64,000 nucleotides of DNA, taken from Paenibacillus azoreducens. Its GTDB lineage: Bacteria; Bacillota; Bacilli; Paenibacillales; Paenibacillaceae. Shown one piece after another: positions 53,217-61,936 of the stretch. The stretch spans positions 558,001 through 622,000 of the forward strand of contig NZ_AP025343.1 of NCBI RefSeq assembly GCF_021654775.1. The letters are read 5' to 3'. The notes beneath the pieces are model-generated. The model saw only the letters and a list, made by a program, of their open reading frames with translations, did not search any database and was not told where the DNA came from. Position 1 is the stretch's first letter; every line of letters starts with the position of its first letter. The position numbers were made by a program, and so were the translations under genes.

Positions 53217-54658
53217 GGATGAAAAAAAATCTGCCCCAATCACGCTTTCGGGGCTCTCTGCTCTCAAGATATCTCTTGATCATCCTGAGTGCGATGCTGT
53301 TCATCCCGGTGGTATTTCCCGCTTCGATGATCGCTTACCAATTGATTCAAAAGACGGTGCTCACCAGTACGTTTCCGCAGGTTGATGAAAAAGACAGCCG
53401 TTACCGGACCTATTACCTCGAAAAGATGTGGCATGAAGAGGCCAAACAGCTGAAGGGAAGCACGCCGGAACGGATCGACCAGAAACTCAGTGAATTAAGC
53501 AAGATGTACCCGAGGGTGGACATGTTTTGGGTAGATGCGGATTCCCGCGTAAGACAGCCCGCGACGAGCCGATTGAAGTTACCGCAAACATGGGGCGCGG
53601 CGGATGCGGTGTCCTATTTGAAGCGTTACAGAGCAGCCACGCAGCAATTTTCAGTCATTGCCTTCATCGGCGACAACGAAAAGCTGAACCAGGGGTTCAT
53701 GGTCATGCAGGTGTCGAGAGCGGTTTTGGACGAAAATGACAATGACATCTCGACCCGCGACTCGGTGATTTTTTTCGGCATCATGCTGCTCATTTTCATA
53801 TTGTTTATCGCGGCCTCATGGATGTTTTTCGTTAAAATGCGCCGGCGGCTGCTTCGCTTGCAATCCGCGATGACGGTGGAGGACGGCAGCAGGCTGCCAG
53901 AACCGATTGTGGTCAAAAAGACCGACGAAATCGGTCAGCTTGAAGAAGCATTCAACGGTATGGTTCACCAGCTGAGCAGCAGCCTGAAGCGCGAGCGGGA
54001 GGAGGAGGAACTGCGCAAACGCCTCGTGGCCAATCTGTCGCATGATTTGAGAACTCCGCTGACAGTGGTCCGAAGCCATGTATATTCGCTGCAAAAGGAA
54101 CAGCTGTCCGATAAAGGCAAAGAGCTGCTGAAACTTACGGAAACCAAACTCGATGATCTAGCCGGACTGATCGATAATTTGCTTTCCTATAATTTGCTGA
54201 CAAGCGGAAAATACACGCTTCATCCTGAACGAAGCGACGTACTGCGGATCGTACGGGAAAGCGCGGCGGCCTGGTACCCGCTTTGGGAGAAAGAGGGGTT
54301 TGAGGTCGATATCGAACTGCCGGAAGAAGCGGTGTTCTGGATGCTGGATACCAAGTGGTTCCGCAGAATTCTCGATAATATATTTCAAAACGCGGTCCGA
54401 CATGCGCACAGTGGACAATATATCGGCATCCATACCCAAGTGGATGAAAACGGCCGAACCGCGCTAGTCATTTCGGATAAAGGCCAAGGGATCAAAGCGG
54501 CCTCGTCGGCCAAAGGAGCAGGCATTGGCCTTGCCATCGTCGGTTTCTTGGCAAGAGAGATGGGCCTTGGCATCGAAATGAACAGCTCCGCGGACGGTAC
54601 GAATATTTTTATTTATCCGGCGATCGTCGGCGAATCGGGACTAAAACTGAATGGATAG
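53213..54658 (+). CDS. Sensor histidine kinase (HAMP, HisKA)
   Basis: A 481-residue membrane kinase. Membrane segments are at about 18-42 and 185-207, with an extracellular sensor domain of about 140 residues between. A HAMP domain follows, then HisKA with His277 in N-L-S-H-D-L-R-T-P-L. The ATP-binding domain has N-I-F-Q-N-A-V-R-H, D-K-G-Q-G and G-I-G-L-A-I-V. It is coupled to the regulator by ATGA overlap. The three-gene ABC exporter 450 bases downstream is the probable target. Confidence 0.93.
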   Translation: MRMKKNLPQSRFRGSLLSRYLLIILSAMLFIPVVFPASMIAYQLIQKTVLTSTFPQVDEKDSRYRTYYLEKMWHEEAKQLKGSTPERIDQKLSELSKMYPRVDMFWVDADSRVRQPATSRLKLPQTWGAADAVSYLKRYRAATQQFSVIAFIGDNEKLNQGFMVMQVSRAVLDENDNDISTRDSVIFFGIMLLIFILFIAASWMFFVKMRRRLLRLQSAMTVEDGSRLPEPIVVKKTDEIGQLEEAFNGMVHQLSSSLKREREEEELRKRLVANLSHDLRTPLTVVRSHVYSLQKEQLSDKGKELLKLTETKLDDLAGLIDNLLSYNLLTSGKYTLHPERSDVLRIVRESAAAWYPLWEKEGFEVDIELPEEAVFWMLDTKWFRRILDNIFQNAVRHAHSGQYIGIHTQVDENGRTALVISDKGQGIKAASSAKGAGIGLAIVGFLAREMGLGIEMNSSADGTNIFIYPAIVGESGLKLNG

Positions 54659-54665
54659 AGAGGTT

Positions 54666-54998
54666 GTTAAAAAAGTTCGTTTTTGATAAGAAAAACGTCA
54701 GTCGACGTACTCTCAAAGAAGACAGACCGCGTTTAGCGGAAGTTTTTCTTGCGATACAGAATTTCATCAGCTTCCGCTGATAACGTATAAATTCTATATC
54801 TAACACGGAGTGAATCAGGAAGCAGGCCAGGACATCGAATCTTGAATTCAGCCGGACCTAAACAGATGCTTTCGAAGGCATTTTCTACGAAAACGTGTAG
54901 CTCCGCTCCTCAGTCCCTATCTTCATTCAACTAAAGCGTTTTGAAAAAACGCACATCGAAAGCATAAGCTTCGGTGCTGAAAACCGATCTTTTTTAAC
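54666..54998 (+). mobile_element. MITE-like element, copy E (333 bp, carries three inserted modules)
   Basis: The ends are GTTAAAAAAG...CTTTTTTAAC, so both arms carry the same base change relative to the other copies. It holds the ~115-bp module at 54685-54804 and two ~40-bp hairpin modules at 54858-54900 (reverse) and 54932-54971. The remaining sequence matches copies A-C. Confidence 0.82.
54685..54804 (-). repeat. ~115-bp module nested in MITE copy E
   Basis: The reverse complement of the free copies: AAAAACGTC..GACGTA, GAAGACAGACCGCGTTTAGC, TTTTTCTTGCGATA. Best-preserved nested copy. Confidence 0.82.
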
Positions 54999-55020
54999 AT
55001 GTATTAAATGTTAACGGCAG

Positions 55021-55062
55021 GCAGCCGCAAGTTTAAATCATTTTTAAACTTGAGGCTGCTTG
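55021..55062. terminator. Strong hairpin before the second ABC operon
   Basis: GCAGCC-g-CAAGTTTAAA and TTTAAACTTG-a-GGCTGC pair over 16 bases with loop TCATT, followed by TTGTACTTT. It could end the two-component operon or act as a leader element for the ABC genes that start at 55108. Confidence 0.65.
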
Positions 55063-55107
55063 TACTTTAACCTTGGCAGCTTAAGATAGTTTCCGAGGTG
55101 ATTAATC

Positions 55108-56025
55108 GTGAGAGAACTCGTGATACAGACAAAAGATTTAAATAAGAAATATGGCGGGCATTATGCGGTTCGCCATTTGAATTTGGAAATTGGCAGAGGG
55201 GAAATATACGGATTTCTCGGCCCTAACGGGGCAGGCAAAACGACAACGATTCGAATGCTGCTCGGACTAATCCGGCCTAGCATGGGTTCCATCCATATTT
55301 TCGGCAAAGATCTCAGGAAGGAAAAGCTGAATATCCTCCGCAAGGTTGGCTCGCTGGTCGAATATCCATCCAACTACGGCCATTTGACGGCCGTGCAAAA
55401 TCTGGAGGCGGTTCGGCGCATCCTTGACGTGCCGAAGTCCCGTATCGATGAAGTGCTGAGCATCGTTTCCTTGACCAAAGATGCCAAACGTCCGGTCAAA
55501 GGTTATTCGCTTGGCATGAAACAGCGTCTGGGCATTGCGACGGCACTGCTAGGCAATCCCGAACTGCTGATTCTCGATGAGCCTACCAACGGCCTGGACC
55601 CTGAGGGCATTCATGAAATCCGCGAGCTGATCCGCAGCATGCCGGAGCAGCATGGAATTACCGTGCTGGTTTCGAGCCATCTGCTGAGCGAAGTGGAGCA
55701 AATGGCCGGAACCGTGGGCATTATCCGCGAAGGCGAAATGGTTTTCCAGGATACGATCAACAATTTGCGGCAGCAGGCGTCGGCAGGATTCCGGCTGGTC
55801 GTCTCCGAGCCGGTTGAAGCTCTCCAGCTTATTCAGTCACAGGGGTATGCCGGACAACTGGAGAACGGCGGACTCAGGCTGGAACAGCAGCTTAGCGACC
55901 CCGAAGTGGCGCTGCTCGTCAAACGGTTGGTAGATAACAACCATGCTATCTATCGGGTGGAAGAGAAACGCCGCACGCTCGAGGATATTTTCATGCAGGT
56001 GATCGAGCAGGGGGGATTTGAGTGA
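55108..56025 (+). CDS. ABC transporter ATPase, bacitracin/lantibiotic-resistance type
   Basis: A 305-residue ATPase starting at GTG after CCGAGGTGATTAATC. Walker A is G-P-N-G-A-G-K-T-T at 38-46, the signature S-L-G-M-K-Q-R-L (the SLGM form common in BcrA and lantibiotic-immunity ATPases), and Walker B L-L-I-L-D-E-P-T-N-G-L-D-P. It overlaps the next gene by four bases. With two small permeases and a nearby OmpR-type two-component system it resembles peptide-antibiotic defence modules; no bacteriocin gene is seen. Confidence 0.9.
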   Translation: MRELVIQTKDLNKKYGGHYAVRHLNLEIGRGEIYGFLGPNGAGKTTTIRMLLGLIRPSMGSIHIFGKDLRKEKLNILRKVGSLVEYPSNYGHLTAVQNLEAVRRILDVPKSRIDEVLSIVSLTKDAKRPVKGYSLGMKQRLGIATALLGNPELLILDEPTNGLDPEGIHEIRELIRSMPEQHGITVLVSSHLLSEVEQMAGTVGIIREGEMVFQDTINNLRQQASAGFRLVVSEPVEALQLIQSQGYAGQLENGGLRLEQQLSDPEVALLVKRLVDNNHAIYRVEEKRRTLEDIFMQVIEQGGFE

Positions 56026-56744
56026 TGATTGGTAAAGCATTGTCATCCGATTTCCTGAAAATCCGCAAAAAAGGCGTTTGGTTTCTGGTTTTTCTCGGTT
56101 CCGTCGGACTGCTGGCCATGCAGGCTTTGAATTTCGGTCTTCGTTATGATTACATGATTGATCATTATAAAACGGATCTATGGCTAGGATTGATCAGGGA
56201 AATCTTTTCTTTTGTGCCGATCGCTTTATATCTTGGCTGCACGCTAATTGCTTCCCTGATTGCGAATGTGGAACATCAGAACAATTCGTGGAAGCAGCTG
56301 CTGGCGCTGCCGATTTCCAGAGTTTCGGTGTTTACCGCCAAAGTTCTGCTTGCCTTTATTGCGATGGGAGTGGCCTGCCTCATCTTATCTGCCGGAACGG
56401 TTATCCTTGGTATTCTACTTGGATTCGGGACGGATAACATCCCATATCTAACCATTCTGAAGCTTAGCTTCCTGCCTTATCTGGGCGCGTTGCCTATGCT
56501 GGCTCTCCAGTTGTGGATGTCCTTGACGCTCAAAAATCAGGCTTTGCCTATAACGCTTGGGATTACGGCTGCTATCGCTTCGATGTTTTCAGCAAGTTAT
56601 CCGGAATTTGTCCCGCTCTCCTGGCCGTTCCTGTCCTTTGTCAGCGAGGTTAAACCCGAACTTCCAATCGGTGCCGGCATCATTCTTGCTTTTATCGTCT
56701 ATATGGTAGGTATGGGGCATTTCCGCAGAAAGGACGTGAACTAA
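56022..56744 (+). CDS. Lantibiotic-immunity-type ABC permease
   Basis: A 240-residue membrane protein with six expected helices, ABC-2 type (EpiE/NisE/SpaE-like). N-terminal K-A-L-S-S-D-F-L-K-I-R-K-K, then E-H-Q-N-N-S-W-K-Q-L-L-A-L-P-I-S-R near residues 86-102, the conserved loop in this family. Translationally coupled to the ATPase gene. Confidence 0.87.
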   Translation: MMIGKALSSDFLKIRKKGVWFLVFLGSVGLLAMQALNFGLRYDYMIDHYKTDLWLGLIREIFSFVPIALYLGCTLIASLIANVEHQNNSWKQLLALPISRVSVFTAKVLLAFIAMGVACLILSAGTVILGILLGFGTDNIPYLTILKLSFLPYLGALPMLALQLWMSLTLKNQALPITLGITAAIASMFSASYPEFVPLSWPFLSFVSEVKPELPIGAGIILAFIVYMVGMGHFRRKDVN

Positions 56745-56745
56745 A

Positions 56746-57489
56746 ATGGGATCTTTCTTCAAGGTACTGTCTTCAGAGCGGCTAAAAATGTCCCGTTCGT
56801 TTATTATGCTGTTTATATTCATCAGTCCGGTCATTTCCGTACTTGTCGGGCTGATGTCCAAGATCGGGGACTCCGAGTATTCCTGGCTGATGCTGCTTGG
56901 TCCCATGGGCATGCTTCACGCCGTGCTGTTTCTGCCGATCATGTCCGGCATATTTGCGGCTTTTATTTGCCGGTACGAGCATAGCGGTGGCGGATGGAAG
57001 CAGCTTTTGGTGCTGCCGGTAACCCGGACGGGCGTGTTTTTTGCCAAGTATACGGTTATTATCATCATGCTGGCCTTGATGCAGGTACTTTTTCTCGGGG
57101 CGGTTATATTGGTCGGAACGATCAAAGGTTTTAGCGCTCCCGTCGAGTGGGACATTATGCTCCGCTCCGTATTTGGAGGATGGGTGGCGTGCTTGCCGCT
57201 CGCCGCATTGCAGCTTGCGGTTTCGCTGATGTGGAGCAGCTTTGCCGCACCGCTTGCGATGAATGTCATGTTCACCATTCCTAACATACTGGTCGTTAAT
57301 TCGGCGACGTATGGACCTTATTATCCATGGGCTCAGCCGTTTCTTGCCACGATTCCTGGGAAGGCGTTGGGAGGGGGAGGATTCGGAGCTATGAACCTGC
57401 CGTTTGAAAATTTGATGATCACCGTGCTTGGCAGCTTTGTGGTGTTCCTTGTTTTCGGGTGGACGTATTTTAAGAGGAAAGAAATATAG
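56746..57489 (+). CDS. Lantibiotic-immunity-type ABC permease
   Basis: A 247-residue sister permease, one base after the previous stop. It has the same plan: S-S-E-R-L-K-M-S-R at the start and Y-E-H-S-G-G-G-W-K-Q-L-L-V-L-P-V-T-R near residue 80. Six helices. The paired loops show the two genes arose by duplication. Confidence 0.87.
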   Translation: MGSFFKVLSSERLKMSRSFIMLFIFISPVISVLVGLMSKIGDSEYSWLMLLGPMGMLHAVLFLPIMSGIFAAFICRYEHSGGGWKQLLVLPVTRTGVFFAKYTVIIIMLALMQVLFLGAVILVGTIKGFSAPVEWDIMLRSVFGGWVACLPLAALQLAVSLMWSSFAAPLAMNVMFTIPNILVVNSATYGPYYPWAQPFLATIPGKALGGGGFGAMNLPFENLMITVLGSFVVFLVFGWTYFKRKEI

Positions 57490-57555
57490 GATGGATTGAA
57501 AGAGTATGTACTGCTGTCTTGGTTTTGGTTTTTTAGAGTAGGCTCACCAGATGAT

Positions 57556-57595
57556 AGACCGTCTTCATATGATTGAAGGCGGTCTTTCTGTTTTA
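57556..57595 (+). terminator. Terminator after the second ABC operon
   Basis: AGACCGTCTTCATATGATTG pairs onto GAAGGCGGTCT, followed by TTCTGTTTT. Directly after it, 57598-57626 holds GTACGTCGATAGATG, the tail of a ~115-bp module remnant. Confidence 0.75.
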
Positions 57596-57774
57596 AAAGT
57601 ACGTCGATAGATGTTTTTTTGATTAAGTTGTTAAAAAGCATAACTTTAAGAGAATAGCTATTCACAAAGTCAATATAACATGATATATTATTATATAAGG
57701 TGTACATATATTCTACATTATTGAGCACTATCTATCCAGGCTGGGTAGATATTTTCTTGTGGAGGGATCTTACC

Positions 57775-58935
57775 ATGTCGCATGAATCATCCTCAAAACC
57801 GATGTACGAGCAAATATTCGAAGCGCTGCGAGATCAAATCATATCCCGTAAATACGAACCCGGCGAACGGATTCCTTCCGAGAAGGAGCTGGGCGAGGCG
57901 TACAATGTCAGCCGGATTACAAGCAAAAAAGCACTCGAGATGCTGACTCAGGAAGGCTATATCGTCAGGCAGCCGGGCCGGGGTTCGTTTGTTTCCGAGC
58001 ATTTCGGTTCGGACACTGCTTCGCGGGGCAATACGGCGGCAGCTGCCGTCAAGCAGCGGCGCGATAACGGGAAGCTTTTGATCGGGCTCGTTATGACCGA
58101 TTTTGGTGACAGCTACGGTACGGGACTTGTATACGGAATGGAAGAAGCGTCCCGGCAGCATGACAGCTATTTAATTCTTAGAAGATCCCTTGGAGTGCCG
58201 GAAAATGAGCAGGAAGCCATCCAAGGCCTTTTGGAGCTTGGGGTCGACGGGCTGATTATCTTCCCTGCACAGGGAGAGTATTTTAATGCCGAGATTCTGA
58301 AGCTTGTTATCAGCCAATATCCTTTTGTACTGCTGGATCGCCATCTCAAGGGGGTTTCGGCCAGCTCGATCAGCACGAACAACGTCGCGGCAGCCAAACA
58401 CATGATTCAGTATCTTTTTGAATTGGGGCATTCGCATATTGCGTTGATGACAACCCCGCCACAGGATACGACGGCCATTGAAGAGCGGATCGAGGGTTTT
58501 ATCCAGGCACATGCCGAAAGCGGGATCGTCGTGGATCGCAGTCTGTGGATGGAACGCATCACGGCAACGCTGCCAACCGCTTTTGTTCCCGAGAATAAAG
58601 AGAAGGAAAAGGAAAATATCAAGCGGCATCTGCGGGAGCACCCCGAGATCACAGCATTGTTTGCAATGGAGCACAACATTGCCCAACTGGCCTATGAAGC
58701 CGCGCGGGAATCGGGACTGCGAATTCCGGAAGATCTGTCGATCGTATGTTTTGACAGCCCGGATTATGCCGGAGGTTTTCTGTTTACTCATATGCGTCAA
58801 AAGCAGGAGGAAATGGGGAGACTCGCCTTTGAAAATGTCCTTAAACTGAGAAATGGAGAAAGCGTACCAAACAAAATTCTGTTGGAAGCCGAGCTGATTA
58901 AGGGCTCCTCTACAGGGCCGGTCCGCAAAGGATAA
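57775..58935 (+). CDS. GntR-family regulator with LacI-type sugar sensor (AraR-like)
   Basis: A 386-residue regulator. The start at 57775 is set by GGAGGGATCTTACC. A winged helix-turn-helix of the GntR type covers about 8-75 (P-M-Y-E-Q-I, P-S-E-K-E-L, S-R-I-T-S-K-K-A-L, R-Q-P-G-R-G-S-F-V). A linker of about 25 residues leads to a periplasmic-binding-like sensor domain (about 105-380: V-D-G-L-I-I-F-P, F-V-L-L-D-R, C-F-D-S-P). It stands just before the mannosidase and sugar importer genes, which it probably controls in response to a mannoside. Confidence 0.9.
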   Translation: MSHESSSKPMYEQIFEALRDQIISRKYEPGERIPSEKELGEAYNVSRITSKKALEMLTQEGYIVRQPGRGSFVSEHFGSDTASRGNTAAAAVKQRRDNGKLLIGLVMTDFGDSYGTGLVYGMEEASRQHDSYLILRRSLGVPENEQEAIQGLLELGVDGLIIFPAQGEYFNAEILKLVISQYPFVLLDRHLKGVSASSISTNNVAAAKHMIQYLFELGHSHIALMTTPPQDTTAIEERIEGFIQAHAESGIVVDRSLWMERITATLPTAFVPENKEKEKENIKRHLREHPEITALFAMEHNIAQLAYEAARESGLRIPEDLSIVCFDSPDYAGGFLFTHMRQKQEEMGRLAFENVLKLRNGESVPNKILLEAELIKGSSTGPVRKG

Positions 58936-58956
58936 ACTGAGCCGGATTGAAAATGG

Positions 58957-58989
58957 AGATGCCATTCGAAATGAATGGCATCTTTTTTT
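58957..58989 (+). terminator. Terminator after the GntR/LacI regulator gene
   Basis: AGATGCCATTC-gaaat-GAATGGCATCT followed by TTTTTTT; perfect 11-base stem. Confidence 0.93.
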
Positions 58990-59090
58990 GGCCTCTGAAA
59001 AGAAATGAGCACCTAGGGATTACTTTCTCTAATAGCAGAAACAAATCAAAAGTTATTATATTGGTATGTTTAAATGTTATAAAAAGAATA

Positions 59091-59153
59091 TTGACATGTT
59101 AACTTACTGAAATTATAATGTGTCTATGCAAGCGTTGACAATACCTGGTATAT
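59091..59153 (+). promoter_or_regulatory. Consensus promoter with cre-like site before the GH125 gene
   Basis: TTGACA (59091-59096), exactly 17 bases, TATAAT (59114-59119). At the expected start point is TGCAAGCGTTGACA, one mismatch from the CcpA cre consensus. It is followed by the palindrome ATACCTGGTAT, a candidate site for the GntR/LacI regulator. Confidence 0.8.
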
Positions 59154-59202
59154 GGTTGTCATGAACTTGGTTTCTTAACTACATACAACAGGAGGGATGC
59201 AC

Positions 59203-60495
59203 ATGGAATCATTGGGCCAAGAACCTGTTTCCTTGGGGCGGCTGGCTGAAAGAATGTCCGACAGACTAACTTCGGCGCCGCATCTTTTGCCTATTTTCCA
59301 AAATGCCATCCGCAACACATGGGGGACGACACTAAAGAGAATGGAGGATGGAACCACCTTCGTCATTACCGGCGATATTCCGGCTATGTGGCTTCGCGAT
59401 TCGGCTGCGCAGGTAAGACCCTTTCTGGTGTTGGCGGCAGAGGATAGGGAAGTGGGAGATTTGATCGAGGGATTAGTGGTTAGGCAGTTAAAGTCCATCT
59501 TACTCGATCCGCATGCAAACGCTTTCAACGAAAGTCCTAATGGCCACGGACATCAGGGGGACGAAACGGAAATGTCTCCATGGATCTGGGAACGCAAATA
59601 TGAAATTGACTCCCTCTGCTATCCGCTGCAGCTCAGCTATCTGCTCTGGAAAAATACCGGAAGAATCTCGCAGTTTGGCGACCTGTTCAAAGAAGCGGCG
59701 AGCGTAATCATGGATCTGTGGACCACGGAACAAAGGCATGAAACCGACTCGAAGTACAGGTTCCAGCGAAGGGACTGCGTTCCCACGGACACGTTAATCC
59801 GCGAGGGAAAAGGCGCCGAGACCGGATATACCGGCATGACGTGGTCTGGATTCCGTCCGAGTGACGATGCCTGCGATTATGGTTACTTGATTCCGTCCAA
59901 CATGTTTGCGGTGGTTGTGCTCGGATATCTTCAAGAGATTGCCAAAGAGGTGCTTCGGGATGAAGAGCTGTCCAGCAGGGCCTATCATCTTGCTGCGGAG
60001 ATCGACAACGGAATTCAGCAGTACGGAATTGTAGAGCACCCGGAATTCGGCAAAATGTATGCTTATGAGACGGACGGCCTCGGCAATCACAATCTGATGG
60101 ATGATGCCAACGTACCGAGTCTTTTGTCCATTCCTTACCTTGGCTACAGAGGGACGAACGATGCAGTCTACCGGAACACGCGACGGTTTATTTTAAGTAG
60201 AAACAATCCTTGCTACTATGCGGGAAGTGCCGCAGAGGGGATCGGCAGTCCGCATACGCCAAAAGGTTATGTCTGGCATATAGCGCTTGCGATGCAGGGG
60301 CTGACGGATGACCGGGTAGAGGAGAAGGAACGACTTCTTAAAGTCATGAGCGAGACCGATGCCGGCACAGGCCTGATGCATGAAAGCTTCAATGCCGATC
60401 ATCCCGAGGACTATACCAGACCCTGGTTTTCCTGGGCGAACATGATGTTCTGCGAGCTGCTAATGGATTACTGCGGAGTGCGGGTACAGCGGTGA
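59203..60495 (+). CDS. Exo-alpha-1,6-mannosidase (glycoside hydrolase family 125)
   Basis: Metal-independent inverting mannosidase that removes alpha-1,6-linked mannose. The 430 residues form an (alpha/alpha)6 barrel. I choose the ATG at 59203, six bases after GGAGGG; an ATG six bases upstream touches the site. Visible family blocks are D-I-P-A-M-W-L-R-D-S, E-I-D-S-L-C-Y-P-L, F-R-P-S-D-D with the likely catalytic acid Asp221/222, and M-H-E-S-F with the likely base Glu394. No signal peptide, so it acts in the cytoplasm on imported mannosides. First gene of the operon; the importer genes follow. Confidence 0.92.
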   Translation: MESLGQEPVSLGRLAERMSDRLTSAPHLLPIFQNAIRNTWGTTLKRMEDGTTFVITGDIPAMWLRDSAAQVRPFLVLAAEDREVGDLIEGLVVRQLKSILLDPHANAFNESPNGHGHQGDETEMSPWIWERKYEIDSLCYPLQLSYLLWKNTGRISQFGDLFKEAASVIMDLWTTEQRHETDSKYRFQRRDCVPTDTLIREGKGAETGYTGMTWSGFRPSDDACDYGYLIPSNMFAVVVLGYLQEIAKEVLRDEELSSRAYHLAAEIDNGIQQYGIVEHPEFGKMYAYETDGLGNHNLMDDANVPSLLSIPYLGYRGTNDAVYRNTRRFILSRNNPCYYAGSAAEGIGSPHTPKGYVWHIALAMQGLTDDRVEEKERLLKVMSETDAGTGLMHESFNADHPEDYTRPWFSWANMMFCELLMDYCGVRVQR

Positions 60496-60555
60496 CTAAC
60501 CGGTTATGACCGGATTCATTTCAAGAAAAAGAGAATATTCAGGGAGGTTATTTGA

Positions 60556-61857
60556 ATGAAAAAATGGGCTTCCATCGTGCTGACTGCGTTTATGGCGGTT
60601 TCCCTGTTGGCGGGGTGCGGATCGAAAGAAACAGATAGCAACACAACAGCCAAAGGAGGCGCAAGCTCCTCCGATAAGCCGGTTGAGCTTGCTTTCTGGG
60701 GGGACTGGGCCGGTGAAGGACAAAAACAATTTGAGACGATGGTCGATGCTTTCAACAAATCCCAGAATAAAATTCATGTGAAATATGTGCTCCAGCAAGA
60801 TATGATCACGAAATTCATGACGACGGCAACCTCGGGCGGGGAATCGCCGGATCTTGTGTTCTGGGACAGATGGCGGACCTCGTTGTACGCACCGAAAAAC
60901 GTGTTCCATCCGATCGACGAATTTATGGAGCAGGACAAAATCAACAAAGACGATTTCTACGGCGAAGCGCTCAAAGAACTGAGCTATGACGGCAAGCTGT
61001 ACGGTCTTCCGTTGACGGTGGATGCAAGGGCGCTCTTCTATAATAAAAAAATTCTGGATGCAGCCGGCGTGAAGCCTCCGACCAATTGGGATGAACTGGA
61101 GCAGGCTGCAATCAAAACAACCAAGTGGAACGGCAGCAAGCTGGAGGTCGCGGGTTTCTCTCTTGCGGACAATGGACTCTTCAACATGTATCTGCAGCAG
61201 ACCGGTGGTCAGATGCTGGATGAGACCGGAACCAAAACCAACTTCAATAACGAGAAGGGTCTCGAGGTACTGAATTTCTGGGATCGCCTCCTAAACAAGG
61301 ATAAAGTCTACAAGATCGGATTCGAACAAGGGCTGGGCGAAGGAACCGATGCTTTCGTAACCGGGAAGCTGGCGATGCAGTATACCGGGCCTTGGATGCT
61401 CAGCACCTACAAAAAATACGGCAAGGACCTCGATTTTGGCGTCGTAACCCCTCCCGTTGGGCCGAATGGCGATAAAGGCAGCGTAATGGGAGGTTTGGGT
61501 CTTGTCATCCCGGAAGGTTCCAAACATCAGAAGGAAGCCTGGGAATTCATGAAATGGTGGGCGGCGAATAAGGACAACGCTCTGCTCTGGGCCAAGACGA
61601 GTCTGAATATTCCGGGCTTCAAGCCTGCGATCGAAGATCCATTCTTCCAGAATGATCCGCTCTGGAAACCTTTCCTTGATACCCTTGAATTCGCCAAAAT
61701 CCGTGCACAGCATCCGGGCTATTCCGTGATGGAGGATGACGGGTTGATTCCGAATCTGCAGCTGTTCCAGCAGAATAAGATGAGCGCGGAAGAAGCGCTG
61801 GCCAAATCCCAGCAGCGCGGAGACCAGCTCCTGCAGGACAATGCGGCCGTGAAATAA
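60556..61857 (+). CDS. Sugar-binding lipoprotein of an ABC importer
   Basis: A 433-residue extracellular binding protein of SBP family 1. Lipobox L-L-A-G-C near residue 21; the Ser/Thr-rich linker is short. Fold marks: L-A-F-W-G-D-W-A-G-E, D-L-V-F-W-D-R-W, Y-G-L-P-L-T-V-D-A-R-A-L-F-Y-N-K and Q-Y-T-G-P-W-M-L. AGGGAGGTTATTTGA precedes the ATG, 60 bases after the mannosidase. The likely ligand is an alpha-mannoside, judged from the neighbour. Confidence 0.9.
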   Translation: MKKWASIVLTAFMAVSLLAGCGSKETDSNTTAKGGASSSDKPVELAFWGDWAGEGQKQFETMVDAFNKSQNKIHVKYVLQQDMITKFMTTATSGGESPDLVFWDRWRTSLYAPKNVFHPIDEFMEQDKINKDDFYGEALKELSYDGKLYGLPLTVDARALFYNKKILDAAGVKPPTNWDELEQAAIKTTKWNGSKLEVAGFSLADNGLFNMYLQQTGGQMLDETGTKTNFNNEKGLEVLNFWDRLLNKDKVYKIGFEQGLGEGTDAFVTGKLAMQYTGPWMLSTYKKYGKDLDFGVVTPPVGPNGDKGSVMGGLGLVIPEGSKHQKEAWEFMKWWAANKDNALLWAKTSLNIPGFKPAIEDPFFQNDPLWKPFLDTLEFAKIRAQHPGYSVMEDDGLIPNLQLFQQNKMSAEEALAKSQQRGDQLLQDNAAVK

Positions 61858-61936
61858 AACCGGGCGAGGAATTTACCATGAATGGGCGGCAGGGGCCTTG
61901 ATGTTAGGGCCCCAAAAGGCTCAAAGGGAGGGATGG

